This document shows, in pieces, positions 7,229-14,578 of a stretch of 25,588 bases of DNA (position 1 is the stretch's first letter; every line of letters starts with the position of its first letter). Both the position numbers and the translations under genes were made by a program. The notes below the pieces were generated by a model, which saw only the letters and a program-made list of their open reading frames with translations, ran no database searches and was not told the origin of the DNA. This DNA comes from Pseudomonadota bacterium (GTDB lineage: Bacteria; Pseudomonadota; Alphaproteobacteria; Rhizobiales; Rhizobiaceae). The stretch lies in contig JAEZXX010000004.1 of assembly GCA_023419535.1 (NCBI GenBank), positions 1 through 25,588 on the forward strand, in the 5' to 3' direction.

Positions 7229-8446
7229 TCAGGCCTTGGCCATCGCCGCCTTCAGGTTCTCGTCGATCTTGTCGAGGAAGCCGGTGGTGGACAGCCAGCG
7301 CTGGTCCGGGCCGACCAGAAGCGCGAGGTCCTTGGTCATGTAGCCGCTCTCGACCGTGTCGATGCAGACGCGCTCAAGCGTCTGGGCGAAGCCCTTCAGG
7401 TCGTCGTTGCCGTCGAGCTTGGCGCGGTGGGCGAGGCCCCGGGTCCAGGCGAAGATCGAGGCGATCGAGTTCGTCGAGGTCTCCTGGCCCTTCTGGTGCT
7501 GGCGGTAGTGACGCGTCACCGTGCCGTGGGCGGCCTCGGCCTCAACCGTCTCGCCGTCCGGCGTCATCAGGACCGACGTCATCAGGCCGAGCGAGCCGAA
7601 GCCCTGCGCCACGATGTCGGACTGCACGTCGCCGTCGTAGTTCTTGCAGGCCCAGACGTAGCCGCCCGACCACTTCAGCGCGGCCGCCACCATGTCGTCG
7701 ATCAGCCGGTGCTCGTAGGTGATCTTGCGCTTGTCGAACTCGGCCTTGAACTCGGCGTCGAAGACCTCCTGGAAGATGTCCTTGAAGCGGCCGTCATAGG
7801 CCTTGAGGATCGTGTTCTTCGTCGAGAGGTAGACCGGGAAGTTGCGGTTCAGGCCGTAGTTCAGCGAGGCGCGCGCGAAATCGCGGATCGACTCGTCGAG
7901 ATTGTACATCGCCATGGCGACGCCCGAGCCCGGCGCGTCGAACACCTCGTGCTCGATCTTCTGGCCGTCCTCGCCCACGAAGGTGATCGTCAGCTTGCCC
8001 TTGCCGGGGAACTTGAAGTCGGTCGCGCGGTACTGGTCGCCGAAGGCATGGCGGCCGACGACGATCGGCTGCGTCCAGCCCGGCACGAGGCGCGGCACGT
8101 TCTGCATGATGATCGGCTCGCGGAAGATCACGCCGCCGAGAATGTTGCGGATGGTGCCGTTCGGGGAACGCCACATCTTCTTGAGGCCGAACTCCTCGAC
8201 CCGCTGCTCGTCCGGGGTGATGGTGGCGCACTTCACGCCCACGCCATGGCGCTTGATGGCGTTGGCGGAATCGATCGTGATCTGGTCGTTCGTCTCGTCG
8301 CGCTTCTGGACCGAGAGGTCGTAATATTCGAGGTCGATGTCGAGATAGGGGTGGATCAGCTTGTCCTTGATGGACTGCCAGATGATCCGGGTCATCTCGT
8401 CGCCGTCGAGCTCGACGACCGGGTTGGCGACCTTGATCTTAGCCAT
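7229..8446 (-). CDS. icd: NADP-dependent isocitrate dehydrogenase
   Basis: 405-aa enzyme of the TCA cycle, oxidising isocitrate to 2-oxoglutarate with NADPH production. It is the homodimeric, eukaryote-like (type II) IDH usual in Hyphomicrobiales and of standard length. Signatures: the N-terminal NPVVELDGDEMTRIIW, the substrate loop WRSPNGTIRNILGGVIFREPI, GRHAFGDQYRATDF, the metal-site helix YKxxDDMVA-like stretch EHRLIDDMVAAALK, the YDGDVQSDIVAQGFGSLGLM block with its catalytic aspartates, and EAAHGTVTRHYR for NADP binding. ATG 8446 is preceded by AGGAAGGAAC; the longer open frame upstream is arginine-rich and not IDH-like. Single gene with its own promoter and terminator, divergent from trmJ. 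Confidence 0.97.
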   Translation of the reverse strand: MAKIKVANPVVELDGDEMTRIIWQSIKDKLIHPYLDIDLEYYDLSVQKRDETNDQITIDSANAIKRHGVGVKCATITPDEQRVEEFGLKKMWRSPNGTIRNILGGVIFREPIIMQNVPRLVPGWTQPIVVGRHAFGDQYRATDFKFPGKGKLTITFVGEDGQKIEHEVFDAPGSGVAMAMYNLDESIRDFARASLNYGLNRNFPVYLSTKNTILKAYDGRFKDIFQEVFDAEFKAEFDKRKITYEHRLIDDMVAAALKWSGGYVWACKNYDGDVQSDIVAQGFGSLGLMTSVLMTPDGETVEAEAAHGTVTRHYRQHQKGQETSTNSIASIFAWTRGLAHRAKLDGNDDLKGFAQTLERVCIDTVESGYMTKDLALLVGPDQRWLSTTGFLDKIDENLKAAMAKA

Positions 8447-8547
8447 GCTGTTCCTTCCTGTTGGGACGAGTGGCGACCGCCCTCCGGCGGGCCGCGACCT
8501 GAGCGGCGGCAGGGCTCCGGAGCGAGCCCTTGCAAATCCTCGGCGCG

Positions 8548-8575
8548 CGTATAACACCCGCTCCGCCGAGTGCAA
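8548..8575 (-). promoter_or_regulatory. Candidate icd promoter
   Basis: On the minus strand TTGCAC (8575-8570), 16 bases, TATACG (8553-8548). The leader of about 95 bases includes a 7-bp hairpin (AGGGCTC / GAGCCCT, 8511-8530) of unknown role. Confidence 0.4.
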
Positions 8576-8637
8576 AGAAGGCCGGAACGGCGGGCGGGCA
8601 GGCCCCGCGCGCTCCGCGAGAATGAGGCGAGAGAGCG

Positions 8638-9405
8638 GTGTCCGAACCCGACACGACGATGGAGCGAAGCGCTCGCGGGCCGGCCATCGTGCTGGTCGAG
8701 CCGCAGCTCGGCGAGAACATCGGCATGGTGGCGCGCGCCATGGCCAATTTCGGCCTGTCGGATCTTCGCATCGTCAACCCGCGCGACGGCTGGCCGAGCG
8801 AGACGGCCCGCGCCGCAGCCTCGCGCGCCGATGCCGTCATCGAGGGGGCGAGGATCTACGCGGCCACACAGGAGGCTCTCGGCGATCTGACCTACGTCGT
8901 CGCCACGACGGCCCGCCCGCGCGATTCCGAGAAGACCGTCCTCGGTCCGGAGGAGGCGACGGGCAAGCTGCACGCGATGGCGGGCGAAGGCGTCGGCATC
9001 CTGTTCGGTCGCGAGCGCTTCGGGCTGTCGAACGACGAGATCGACCTCGCCGACGAGATCGTCACCTTCCCGGTGAACCCGGCCTTCGCCTCGCTCAACA
9101 TCGCGCAGGCCGTGCTCCTGATGAGCTACGAGTGGTCGAGACAGGCGGGGCAGGGCACCGGCCGCCCGCGGCTCGGCGCGGAGGCGCCCCCGGCCCCGCC
9201 GGCGCGCAAGGAGGATCTCTTTCGGCTGTTCGAGCGGCTGGAAGGCGCGCTCGAACAGCGCGGCTACTTCTTTCCGGAAGCCAAGCGTGCGGTGATGGTC
9301 CACAATCTGCGCAATCTGCTCACGCGCGCGGCTCTGTCCGAACCCGAGGTGCATGCGCTGCACGGAGTGGTGCGCTCGCTCCTGCGGGACCCGGTCAAGC
9401 CTTGA
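8638..9405 (+). CDS. trmJ: TrmJ-like SPOUT RNA 2'-O-methyltransferase
   Basis: 255-aa SPOUT (TrmH/SpoU group) methyltransferase, probably the TrmJ type that 2'-O-methylates position 32 of some tRNAs using S-adenosylmethionine. Motif 1 is VLVEPQLGENIGMVARAMANFG (residues 18-39, split here for reading), motif 2 is GILFGRERFGLSNDE (120-134), and motif 3 is FPVNPAFASLNIAQAV (144-159); together they form the trefoil-knot SAM site. A C-terminal extension (KEDLFRLFERLEGAL) is typical of the TrmJ group. GTG 8638 is preceded only by a weak GAGAG; ATG 8659 is a possible later start. The stop overlaps the murI start by 4 bases (TTGA), so the two are translationally coupled. The exact RNA target is inferred from family. 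Confidence 0.88.
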   Translation: MSEPDTTMERSARGPAIVLVEPQLGENIGMVARAMANFGLSDLRIVNPRDGWPSETARAAASRADAVIEGARIYAATQEALGDLTYVVATTARPRDSEKTVLGPEEATGKLHAMAGEGVGILFGRERFGLSNDEIDLADEIVTFPVNPAFASLNIAQAVLLMSYEWSRQAGQGTGRPRLGAEAPPAPPARKEDLFRLFERLEGALEQRGYFFPEAKRAVMVHNLRNLLTRAALSEPEVHALHGVVRSLLRDPVKP

Positions 9406-10181
9406 GCGGGGCGCCCATCCTCGTCTTCGATTCCGGCATCGGCGGTCTGACCGTCCTGCGGGAGCTGCGCGTCGCCATTCCGGACCGCCGCTTCGTCTAC
9501 GTGGCGGACGACGCGGGCTTTCCCTACGGCGACTGGGAGGAGGAGGCGCTGATCGAGCATATCGTCGCGCTCTTCTCGCGGCTGATCGAAGAGCATCGGC
9601 CGCAGATCGCGGTCATCGCCTGCAACACCGCCTCCACGCTCGTCCTGACCCCGCTTCGCGCCGCCTTCGACATCCCGTTCGTCGGCACGGTTCCGGCGAT
9701 CAAGCCCGCCGTGGAGCGCTCGCGCTCCGGGCTGGTCTCGGTGCTGGCGACGCCGGGCACCGTGAAGCGCGGCTACACGCGCGGCCTCATCACCGACTTC
9801 GCGCGCGACTGCGAGGTGACGCTGGTGGGGTCACGGAACCTCGCCGCGCTCGCCGAGCAGCACATCCGGGGCGAGCGCGTCGGCTTCGACGAACTGACCA
9901 CGGAGGTCCGCGACTGCTTCGTGGAGAAGGCGGGGCGGCGCACCGACATCGTGGTGCTCGCCTGCACGCATTACCCCTTTCTCGCCAATGCCTTCCGCAA
10001 GATCGCGCCCTGGCCCGTCGACTGGCTCGACCCTGCCGAGGCAATCGCGCGGCAGACGGCGAAGTTCCTGCCCGACCTCTCGCCCTCGCTCCCCGAGGGC
10101 TTCGACCGCGCGGTCTTCACCGGCGGAACGCCCGATTATCCGACGCGGCGGCTGCTCCACGGGTTCGGCCTGACCGCCTGA
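9402..10181 (+). CDS. murI: Glutamate racemase
   Basis: 259-aa cofactor-independent racemase that makes D-glutamate for peptidoglycan. Catalytic signatures are present: FDSGIGGLTV with Asp10, ACNTAST with Cys74, and ACTHYPF with Cys188 and His190. The length is normal for the family. The start is a TTG at 9402, one base before the trmJ stop at 9403-9405, giving the first residues M-S-G-A-P-I-L-V-F-D. No ATG or GTG gives a plausible N-terminus, since the frame upstream is the arginine-rich shadow of trmJ. TTG start plus 4-base overlap suggests low, coupled translation, fitting an enzyme whose activity has to be limited. It is followed by a stress-promoter gene in the same direction. Confidence 0.95.
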   Translation: MSGAPILVFDSGIGGLTVLRELRVAIPDRRFVYVADDAGFPYGDWEEEALIEHIVALFSRLIEEHRPQIAVIACNTASTLVLTPLRAAFDIPFVGTVPAIKPAVERSRSGLVSVLATPGTVKRGYTRGLITDFARDCEVTLVGSRNLAALAEQHIRGERVGFDELTTEVRDCFVEKAGRRTDIVVLACTHYPFLANAFRKIAPWPVDWLDPAEAIARQTAKFLPDLSPSLPEGFDRAVFTGGTPDYPTRRLLHGFGLTA

Positions 10182-10196
10182 ACGGCGCCGACGCGC

Positions 10197-10221
10197 GGAA
10201 CACCGCGGCCTGCTTCGCGTT
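10197..10221 (+). promoter_or_regulatory. EcfG-type (general stress response) promoter
   Basis: GGAAC (10197-10201), exactly 16 bases, CGTT (10218-10221). This matches the alphaproteobacterial EcfG consensus GGAAC-N16/17-CGTT without a mismatch. It begins 16 bases after the murI stop and its transcript would start near 10228, about 28 bases before the Pmp3-type gene. Confidence 0.65.
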
Positions 10222-10255
10222 GGCAGGGACGACATCCCCCAGCAACGGACGATCC

Positions 10256-10414
10256 ATGGACCTGATTCGCGTCATTCTCGCCATCCTCCTGCCGCCGCTC
10301 GGCGTCTTCCTGCAGGTGGGGCTCGGCAAGCATTTCTGGATCAACATCCTCCTCACGCTGCTCGGCTACATTCCCGGCATCGTCCACGCGATCTGGGTCA
10401 TCGCCCGCAAGTAG
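10256..10414 (+). CDS. Pmp3/YqaE family small membrane protein
   Basis: 52-aa two-helix inner-membrane protein. The first helix is IRVILAILLPPLGVFLQVG with the family's LPP-LGV-FL pattern; a short GLGKHFWIN loop follows, then the second helix ILLTLLGYIPGIVHAIWVI, whose LGYIPGIVHA is the Pmp3 (UPF0057) signature. Members in yeast, plants and bacteria affect membrane potential and ion or stress tolerance; the bacterial mechanism is not settled. The upstream EcfG-type promoter suggests induction in the general stress response, which suits this family. ATG 10256 has only weak ribosome-site similarity. It is followed 42 bases later by a terminator-like hairpin. Confidence 0.88.
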   Translation: MDLIRVILAILLPPLGVFLQVGLGKHFWINILLTLLGYIPGIVHAIWVIARK

Positions 10415-10422
10415 GCCCGCGG

Positions 10423-10451
10423 TTGACTTCGCGGAGTGCTCCCTTTACCAA
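10423..10451 (+). promoter_or_regulatory. Candidate rpsD promoter
   Basis: TTGACT (10423-10428), 17 bases, TACCAA (10446-10451), the best sigma-70-like promoter before rpsD. Transcription would begin near 10458, so the transcript would start directly in the hairpin at 10457-10487. Confidence 0.45.
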
Positions 10452-10456
10452 ACGCG

Positions 10457-10491
10457 ACGTCGGCGGGGCCTCGTGCTCCGCCGACGTTTTT
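10457..10491 (+). terminator. Intrinsic terminator or rpsD leader attenuator
   Basis: Perfect 10-bp stem ACGTCGGCGG / CCGCCGACGT with an 11-base loop, followed by TTTT at 10488-10491. It can end transcripts from the Pmp3-type gene. Since the only good rpsD promoter lies just before it, it could equally act as an attenuator at the very start of the rpsD leader. Confidence 0.7.
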
Positions 10492-10520
10492 ACGTGTCCC
10501 GTGGACGGTCCGCTTCCGCA

Positions 10521-10595
10521 GCGCCGTCCTGTCAGTCCGCCGACGGCGGACAGAGGAGGGCGCGTTTCCTGGCCCGCCGGAACGATCCGGCCGGG
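10521..10595 (+). promoter_or_regulatory. Structured rpsD leader, two hairpins
   Basis: First hairpin: GCGCCGTCCT (10521-10530) pairs with AGGAGGGCGC (10556-10565) with one mismatch, enclosing an inner GTCCGCC / GGCGGAC stem (10535-10551). Second: 10573-10595, a CCGG-centred stem with one bulge. They lie 25-100 bases before the rpsD start. S4 is a known translational autoregulator in other bacteria, so a leader binding site is a reasonable guess; nothing here proves it. Confidence 0.4.
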
Positions 10596-10619
10596 TCTTC
10601 AGTGTTTTGAGGAAATGCG

Positions 10620-11237
10620 ATGAGCAAGCGCGAAGCATCCAAGTACAAGATCGATCGCCGCATGGGCGAGAACATCTGGGGCCGTCCGAAGTCCCCGGTG
10701 AACCGCCGCCAGTACGGCCCGGGCCAGCACGGCCAGCGCCGCAAGTCCAAGCTCTCCGACTTCGGCACGCAGCTGCGCGCCAAGCAGAAGCTGAAGGGCT
10801 ATTACGGCGACGTCTCCGAGAAGCAGTTCCGCAAGGTCTACGAGGAGGCAGCCCGTCGTCGCGGCGACACCTCCGAGAACCTGATCGGCCTGCTCGAGTC
10901 GCGTCTCGACGCGATCGTCTACCGCGCGAAGTTCGTGTCGACGATCTTCGCGGCCCGCCAGTTCGTCAACCACGGCCACGTGAACGTCAACGGCGTGCGC
11001 ACGAACATCGGTTCGTACCGCTGCAAGGCCGGCGACGTGATCGAGGTCCGGCAGAAGTCGAAGCAGCTGACCGTCCTCATCGAGGCGACGCAGCTCGCCG
11101 AGCGCGACGTGCCGGACTACATCGAGGCCGATCACTCCAAGATGACCGCGACCTTCGCGCGTGTTCCGGGCCTGGCCGACGTGCCGTACCCGGTCGTGAT
11201 GGAGCCAAACCTCGTCGTCGAGTTCTACTCGCGCTAA
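10620..11237 (+). CDS. rpsD: 30S ribosomal protein S4
   Basis: 205-aa primary 16S rRNA-binding protein that nucleates assembly of the small-subunit body. The N-terminal part (SKREASKYKIDRRMGENIWGR split as in alphaproteobacterial S4) leads to GPGQHGQRRKSKLSDFG and KQKLKGYYGDVSEKQF. The S4 RNA-binding domain is LESRLDAIVYRAKF, ARQFVNHGHVNVNGVR, YRCKAGDVIEVR, and the protein ends with VPYPVVMEPNLVVEFYSR. It is complete. ATG 10620 follows GAGGAAA at a good distance. It stands alone between a structured leader and a terminator, as is common for rpsD in alphaproteobacteria, outside the ribosomal protein operons. Confidence 0.98.
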   Translation: MSKREASKYKIDRRMGENIWGRPKSPVNRRQYGPGQHGQRRKSKLSDFGTQLRAKQKLKGYYGDVSEKQFRKVYEEAARRRGDTSENLIGLLESRLDAIVYRAKFVSTIFAARQFVNHGHVNVNGVRTNIGSYRCKAGDVIEVRQKSKQLTVLIEATQLAERDVPDYIEADHSKMTATFARVPGLADVPYPVVMEPNLVVEFYSR

Positions 11238-11260
11238 TACGGCACCGCCGACTGGACTTC

Positions 11261-11289
11261 GAAAGGCCGCGCGTCGAGCGCGGCCTTTC
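11261..11289 (+). terminator. Intrinsic terminator of rpsD
   Basis: Perfect 12-bp stem GAAAGGCCGCGC / GCGCGGCCTTTC with a 5-base loop, 23 bases after the rpsD stop; the distal arm ends in TTTC. Confidence 0.8.
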
Positions 11290-11323
11290 GCGTTTATTCG
11301 GACCGCAAGAACGGAGCCGACCC

Positions 11324-12217
11324 ATGCTGGACGACGCGACGACCGCCATGGCGCAAGCCGATCCTGCCGAAGGCGAAGGCGAGGGCGGACACCCGCTGTT
11401 CCGCGACGCGCCCGCCTCCGTCGGGTTCAACAAGCTGCGCAAGCGCCTCGTGCGGCAGGTCCGCGAGACGATGGCGAGCCACGCCATGGTGCGGCCCGGC
11501 GCGCGATGGCTGGTCGCCATCTCAGGGGGCAAAGACTCCCACACGCTGCTCGCGCTGCTGCTCGACCTGAAATGGCGCGGGCTGCTGCCGGTCGATCTTC
11601 TGGCCTGCAACCTCGACCAGGGCCAGCCCGGCTTCCCGCAGCACGTTCTTCCGGACTACCTGACGCGTCACGGCATCGCGCATAGGATCGAGTATCGCGA
11701 CACCTATTCGGTGGTGAAGGAGAAGGTGCCGGAGGGCGCCACGACCTGCGCGCTTTGCTCGAGGCTTCGGCGCGGCAACCTCTACCGGATCGCGCGCGAG
11801 GAAGGGTGCGAAGCGCTGGTGCTTGGCCATCACCGAGACGACGGGCTGGAAACCTTCTTCCTGAACCTCCTGCACGGCGGCAAGCTCTCCGCGATGCCCG
11901 CCAAGCTCCTGAACGACGAGGGCGACCTCCTCGTGCTCCGCCCGTTGATGGGCTGCGCGGAGGCCGACATCGCGAGCTTCGCCGAAGGCATGGCCTTCCC
12001 GATCATCCCCTGCGATCTGTGCGGCAGCCAGGAGGGCCTGCAGCGCGGCGTCCTGAAGGCGTTCCTGTCGCAGATGGAGGAGCGGTTTCCGGGACGACGC
12101 GAGACGATGGCCCGCGCGCTCGCCAACGTGAAGGCGAGCCACCTTCTCGACCCGAAGCTCTTCGACTTCGCCGGGCTCGCTCCCGCCGGGCGCGACGAAG
12201 CGAACTCCGAGATCTGA
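11324..12217 (+). CDS. ttcA: tRNA 2-thiocytidine biosynthesis protein TtcA
   Basis: 297-aa iron-sulfur enzyme that thiolates cytidine 32 of certain tRNAs. It is an ATP-dependent PP-loop protein: SGGKDS at 67-72 binds ATP, and LGHHRDDGLETFFLN (167-181) completes the site. CALC (Cys142, Cys145) and the first Cys of CDLC at 230 match the three cluster-binding cysteines of the family. The first 30 or so residues are an acidic extension without known role. ATG 11324 has GGAG at 7 bases. TtcA acts on the same tRNA position (32) that TrmJ methylates, although the genes are 2 kb apart. It converges on the efflux gene with only 4 bases between stops and no terminator between them. Confidence 0.95.
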   Translation: MLDDATTAMAQADPAEGEGEGGHPLFRDAPASVGFNKLRKRLVRQVRETMASHAMVRPGARWLVAISGGKDSHTLLALLLDLKWRGLLPVDLLACNLDQGQPGFPQHVLPDYLTRHGIAHRIEYRDTYSVVKEKVPEGATTCALCSRLRRGNLYRIAREEGCEALVLGHHRDDGLETFFLNLLHGGKLSAMPAKLLNDEGDLLVLRPLMGCAEADIASFAEGMAFPIIPCDLCGSQEGLQRGVLKAFLSQMEERFPGRRETMARALANVKASHLLDPKLFDFAGLAPAGRDEANSEI

Positions 12218-12221
12218 CGGC

Positions 12222-13487
12222 CTACTCGGCCGCCGCCTCCTGCCGCTGCGCCACCGGAGCGTTGCGCGAGCGGAACAGCGCGCCGCCCTCCGCCCACCAG
12301 GCGCAGCCGAGCGCCAGGAGCGGAAGCACGACGTATCCGACGAGGATCGGGATCATCGTGCCGTCGTAGAGGAAGGCGATCGCGGCCCCGATCAGGCCGC
12401 CGAGAACCATCTGCGTGAAACCCAGGATCGCCGAGGCCGTGCCCGCCACATGCCCGAGGGGCTCCATCGCCAACGCGTTCATGTTCGTGCCGATGAGGCC
12501 GAACATGCAGAAGGCGCACGAGAACAGGCCCAGGAAGACCGGGAAGGGCGCCGCGCCGCCGAAGAAGAGGGCGACGCCGAGATGCACGGCGCTGAAGGCG
12601 AAGAACGCCACGAGCGCCCCATGCGAGAGCTTGCGCGTGCCGATGCGCTCCACCAGCCGCGAGTTCACGAAGGCGACGCCCGACATCAAAATCGCAACGG
12701 CCGAGAAGTAGAGCGTGAACTCCGGGCCGAGCCCGTAGACGCCGGTGTAGATCTGCTCCGCCTGGTTGATGAAGGCGAAGAGGACGCCGAAGAACAGCGC
12801 CGTCCCCATCACGTAGCCGAGCGCCATCCGGTTGCCGAGCACCGCCCGGAACGCGCCCGCGACGCTCGAAACCGTCAGCGGCCGCCGGTCTTCCGGCCGG
12901 AGCGTCTCGGGCAGGCGCATGGCGCTCCAGACGAGTGCGACGATCCCCATCGTCACCATCAGGAGGAAGATCTCCCGCCAATTGCCGAAGAGGAGGACGA
13001 GCGTCCCGATGTTGGGGGCGAGGATGGGAACGACCATGAAGATCATCATGATGATCGACATGACGCTCGCCATGCGGCGGCCGTCGAAGAGGTCGCGCAC
13101 GATCGCCGTGGCGATGACGCGGGTCGAGGCCGCTCCGATCCCCTGCACCGCGCGCAGCGCAAGAAGCGCGCCGAAGGTCGGCGCGAACATCGCGGCGATC
13201 GAGGCCGCCGTGTAGATGGAGAGTCCGGCGAGAAGCACCGGACGGCGCCCGAAGCGATCTGCGAGGCTGCCGTAGAAGATCTGCGCCCCGCCGGCACCCA
13301 GAATGTAGGCGGTGATGACGAACTGGCGCGAGTTCTCGTCCTGAATGTCGAGCGCGCTGCCGATGTTCGACATCGCCGGGATGACGATGTCGATCGCAGC
13401 GGCGTTCAGCGCCATGCAGGCGGCGAGGAGCGCGATCAGTTCCCAATGCGGGAGCGGCCGGCGCGAGGACAAGGGCGCGGAGGTCAT
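12222..13487 (-). CDS. Bcr/CflA-type MFS drug efflux transporter
   Basis: 421-aa inner-membrane transporter with about 12 predicted helices, likely a proton-driven exporter of drugs or related small molecules. The first helix LIALLAACMALNAAAIDIVIPAM carries the DIVIPAM pattern of the DHA1 Bcr/CflA group (shown in parts), and motif A of the MFS, GSLADRFGRRPVLLAG, lies between helices 2 and 3. The motif GIGAASTRVIATAIVRDLF in helix 4-5 is also typical of Bcr/CflA. The substrate cannot be told. ATG 13487 has no strong ribosome site. The gene stands alone, with no adjacent regulator; a terminator (13578-13612) separates it from grxD upstream. Confidence 0.88.
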   Translation of the reverse strand: MTSAPLSSRRPLPHWELIALLAACMALNAAAIDIVIPAMSNIGSALDIQDENSRQFVITAYILGAGGAQIFYGSLADRFGRRPVLLAGLSIYTAASIAAMFAPTFGALLALRAVQGIGAASTRVIATAIVRDLFDGRRMASVMSIIMMIFMVVPILAPNIGTLVLLFGNWREIFLLMVTMGIVALVWSAMRLPETLRPEDRRPLTVSSVAGAFRAVLGNRMALGYVMGTALFFGVLFAFINQAEQIYTGVYGLGPEFTLYFSAVAILMSGVAFVNSRLVERIGTRKLSHGALVAFFAFSAVHLGVALFFGGAAPFPVFLGLFSCAFCMFGLIGTNMNALAMEPLGHVAGTASAILGFTQMVLGGLIGAAIAFLYDGTMIPILVGYVVLPLLALGCAWWAEGGALFRSRNAPVAQRQEAAAE

Positions 13488-13577
13488 GACTACACTTTCG
13501 AAGGCTCGCGAGGCGAGTACGCCCCCGAACGGAAATTAACAAGTGTGCCTGACGATCCGCGAGATGGTGCCTGAACG

Positions 13578-13612
13578 AGGATGGGCCCGCTCGGTCCGAG
13601 CAGGCCCATCCT
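13578..13612 (-). terminator. Terminator of the pur-bolA-grxD gene series
   Basis: AGGATGGGCC pairs with GGCCCATCCT, extended by CGCTCGG / CCGAGC with one bulge. It lies 40 bases after the grxD stop in the leftward direction. The T tract is poor leftward and better rightward (TTTC), so efficiency is uncertain. Confidence 0.6.
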
Positions 13613-13651
13613 TTCGATCAGGTCCCGGTGCGCGGCCCGGCCGCGCGGACG

Positions 13652-13996
13652 TCAGGCCGTTGCGGCAGGCGCCTGCACGGGAATGCCCTTCTCGACGAAG
13701 AAGTCCTGCAGCTCGCCGGCCTGGAACATCTCCCGCACGATGTCGCAGCCGCCCACGAACTCGCCCTTCACGTACACCTGCGGAATGGTCGGCCAGGAGC
13801 CGTACTCCTTGATGCCGTTGCGCAGCTCGTCCGAGGAGAGAACGTTCACGCCCTTATACTCGACGCCCAGATAGTTGAGGATCTGGACGACCTGGCCGGA
13901 GAACCCGCACTGCGGGAAATCGGGCGTACCCTTCATGAAGACGATCACGTCGTTCGTCTTCACCTCGTTGTCGATCCAGTCGTTGATGCCGGTCAT
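13652..13996 (-). CDS. grxD: Monothiol glutaredoxin, CGFS type
   Basis: 114-aa Grx4/GrxD protein that binds a [2Fe-2S] cluster with glutathione and passes it on, and that pairs with BolA proteins. The active-site motif is CGFS (FPQCGFSGQVVQIL), preceded by VIVFMKGTPDFP. TIPQVYVKGEFVGGCDI holds the glutathione-binding TVP-type loop, here TIP, and the GG-CD motif. A longer open frame starts at 14029, but ATG 13996 (MTGINDWID) matches the family start and has AAGGA at 8 bases. It is the last gene of the leftward pur-bolA series, 44 bases after the small coiled-coil gene. bolA and grxD lying together supports joint work of their products in iron-sulfur handling. Confidence 0.96.
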   Translation of the reverse strand: MTGINDWIDNEVKTNDVIVFMKGTPDFPQCGFSGQVVQILNYLGVEYKGVNVLSSDELRNGIKEYGSWPTIPQVYVKGEFVGGCDIVREMFQAGELQDFFVEKGIPVQAPAATA

Positions 13997-14040
13997 GAGG
14001 TCTGTCCTTTTCGAAGTAGGCCGCGCCATACGTGGGCCGA

Positions 14041-14265
14041 TCAGGTTCCGGCTCGTTCCAGCCGCTCAATTCGTTCCGCTTGCCTGAGCAGTTCGCCTCG
14101 GGTCTCCACGAGGACATAAGCGATGCCGGAAACGGCGTGCTCCAGTGATTCCAAACGCGTGTTCACCATGTCGAACCGCTGGTGAAATTCGGACCGGAGC
14201 GACGCCGTCTCGCTGCGAATTAGGCGAAGCTGTTCCAGAACGAGGTTCTCGACGTCGTTCGTCAC
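14041..14265 (-). CDS. Small coiled-coil protein of unknown function (copy A)
   Basis: 74-aa protein beginning MTNDVENLVLEQLRLIR. Nearly the whole chain fits a continuous heptad-rich helix (TRLESLEHAV, LLRQAERIERLER), so a dimeric coiled coil is likely; there is no signal peptide or membrane helix. GTG 14265 has AGGAG at 6 bases. It lies between bolA (9 bases upstream) and grxD and is in their transcript. It resembles the small protein at 19002-19259: both have VTND/MTND near the start, VLE/VLK, a Y-A/V-VL segment two thirds along and a charged R-L-E-R end. No function is known to me; a structural or toxin-antitoxin role cannot be excluded, nor an adaptor role for the Grx-BolA pair. Confidence 0.75.
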   Translation of the reverse strand: MTNDVENLVLEQLRLIRSETASLRSEFHQRFDMVNTRLESLEHAVSGIAYVLVETRGELLRQAERIERLERAGT

Positions 14266-14274
14266 CGCTCGCTC

Positions 14275-14508
14275 CTATTTCGGCGCGCTGGTCTGCAGCG
14301 CGAGCGCGTGGAGAACGCCGCCCATGTTTCCCTGCAGCGCCTGATAGACCATCTGGTGCTGCTGGACGCGGGTCTTGCCCCGGAAGCTCTCGGAGACGAC
14401 GTCGGCGGCGTAGTGGTCGCCGTCGCCCGCCAGGTCGCGGATCGTCACCTCGGCATCCGGGATTCCCGCCTTGATCATCGTCTCGATGTCGTGGGCGTTC
14501 ATCGGCAT
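14275..14508 (-). CDS. bolA: BolA family protein (IbaG/BolA2-like)
   Basis: 77-aa protein of the short BolA class. The fold pattern is visible: AHDIETMIKAGIPDAEVTI, GDHYAADVVSESFRGKTRVQQHQMVYQAL, and the C-terminal GVLHALALQTSAP. The conserved HQMVY includes the histidine that ligates the [2Fe-2S] cluster shared with monothiol glutaredoxins. The product probably forms a heterodimer with the GrxD encoded two genes downstream and is linked to iron regulation or cluster transfer. ATG 14508 has GGAGA at about 7 bases; ATG 14502 is an alternative that loses only two residues. It starts 70 bases after purL and is most likely cotranscribed with it, an order common in alphaproteobacteria. Confidence 0.95.
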   Translation of the reverse strand: MPMNAHDIETMIKAGIPDAEVTIRDLAGDGDHYAADVVSESFRGKTRVQQHQMVYQALQGNMGGVLHALALQTSAPK

Positions 14509-14578
14509 GCCGTTGTCTCCGTCTTCGCCTCGTTCGTTCTGTCCAAGATAGGCGCCGGACCACTTTGCCGCAATGCGT

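Noticed and set aside
12450..13574. A 374-residue plus-strand frame opposite the efflux gene
   Set aside because: Glu/Arg/His-rich shadow of a well-defined 12-helix transporter.
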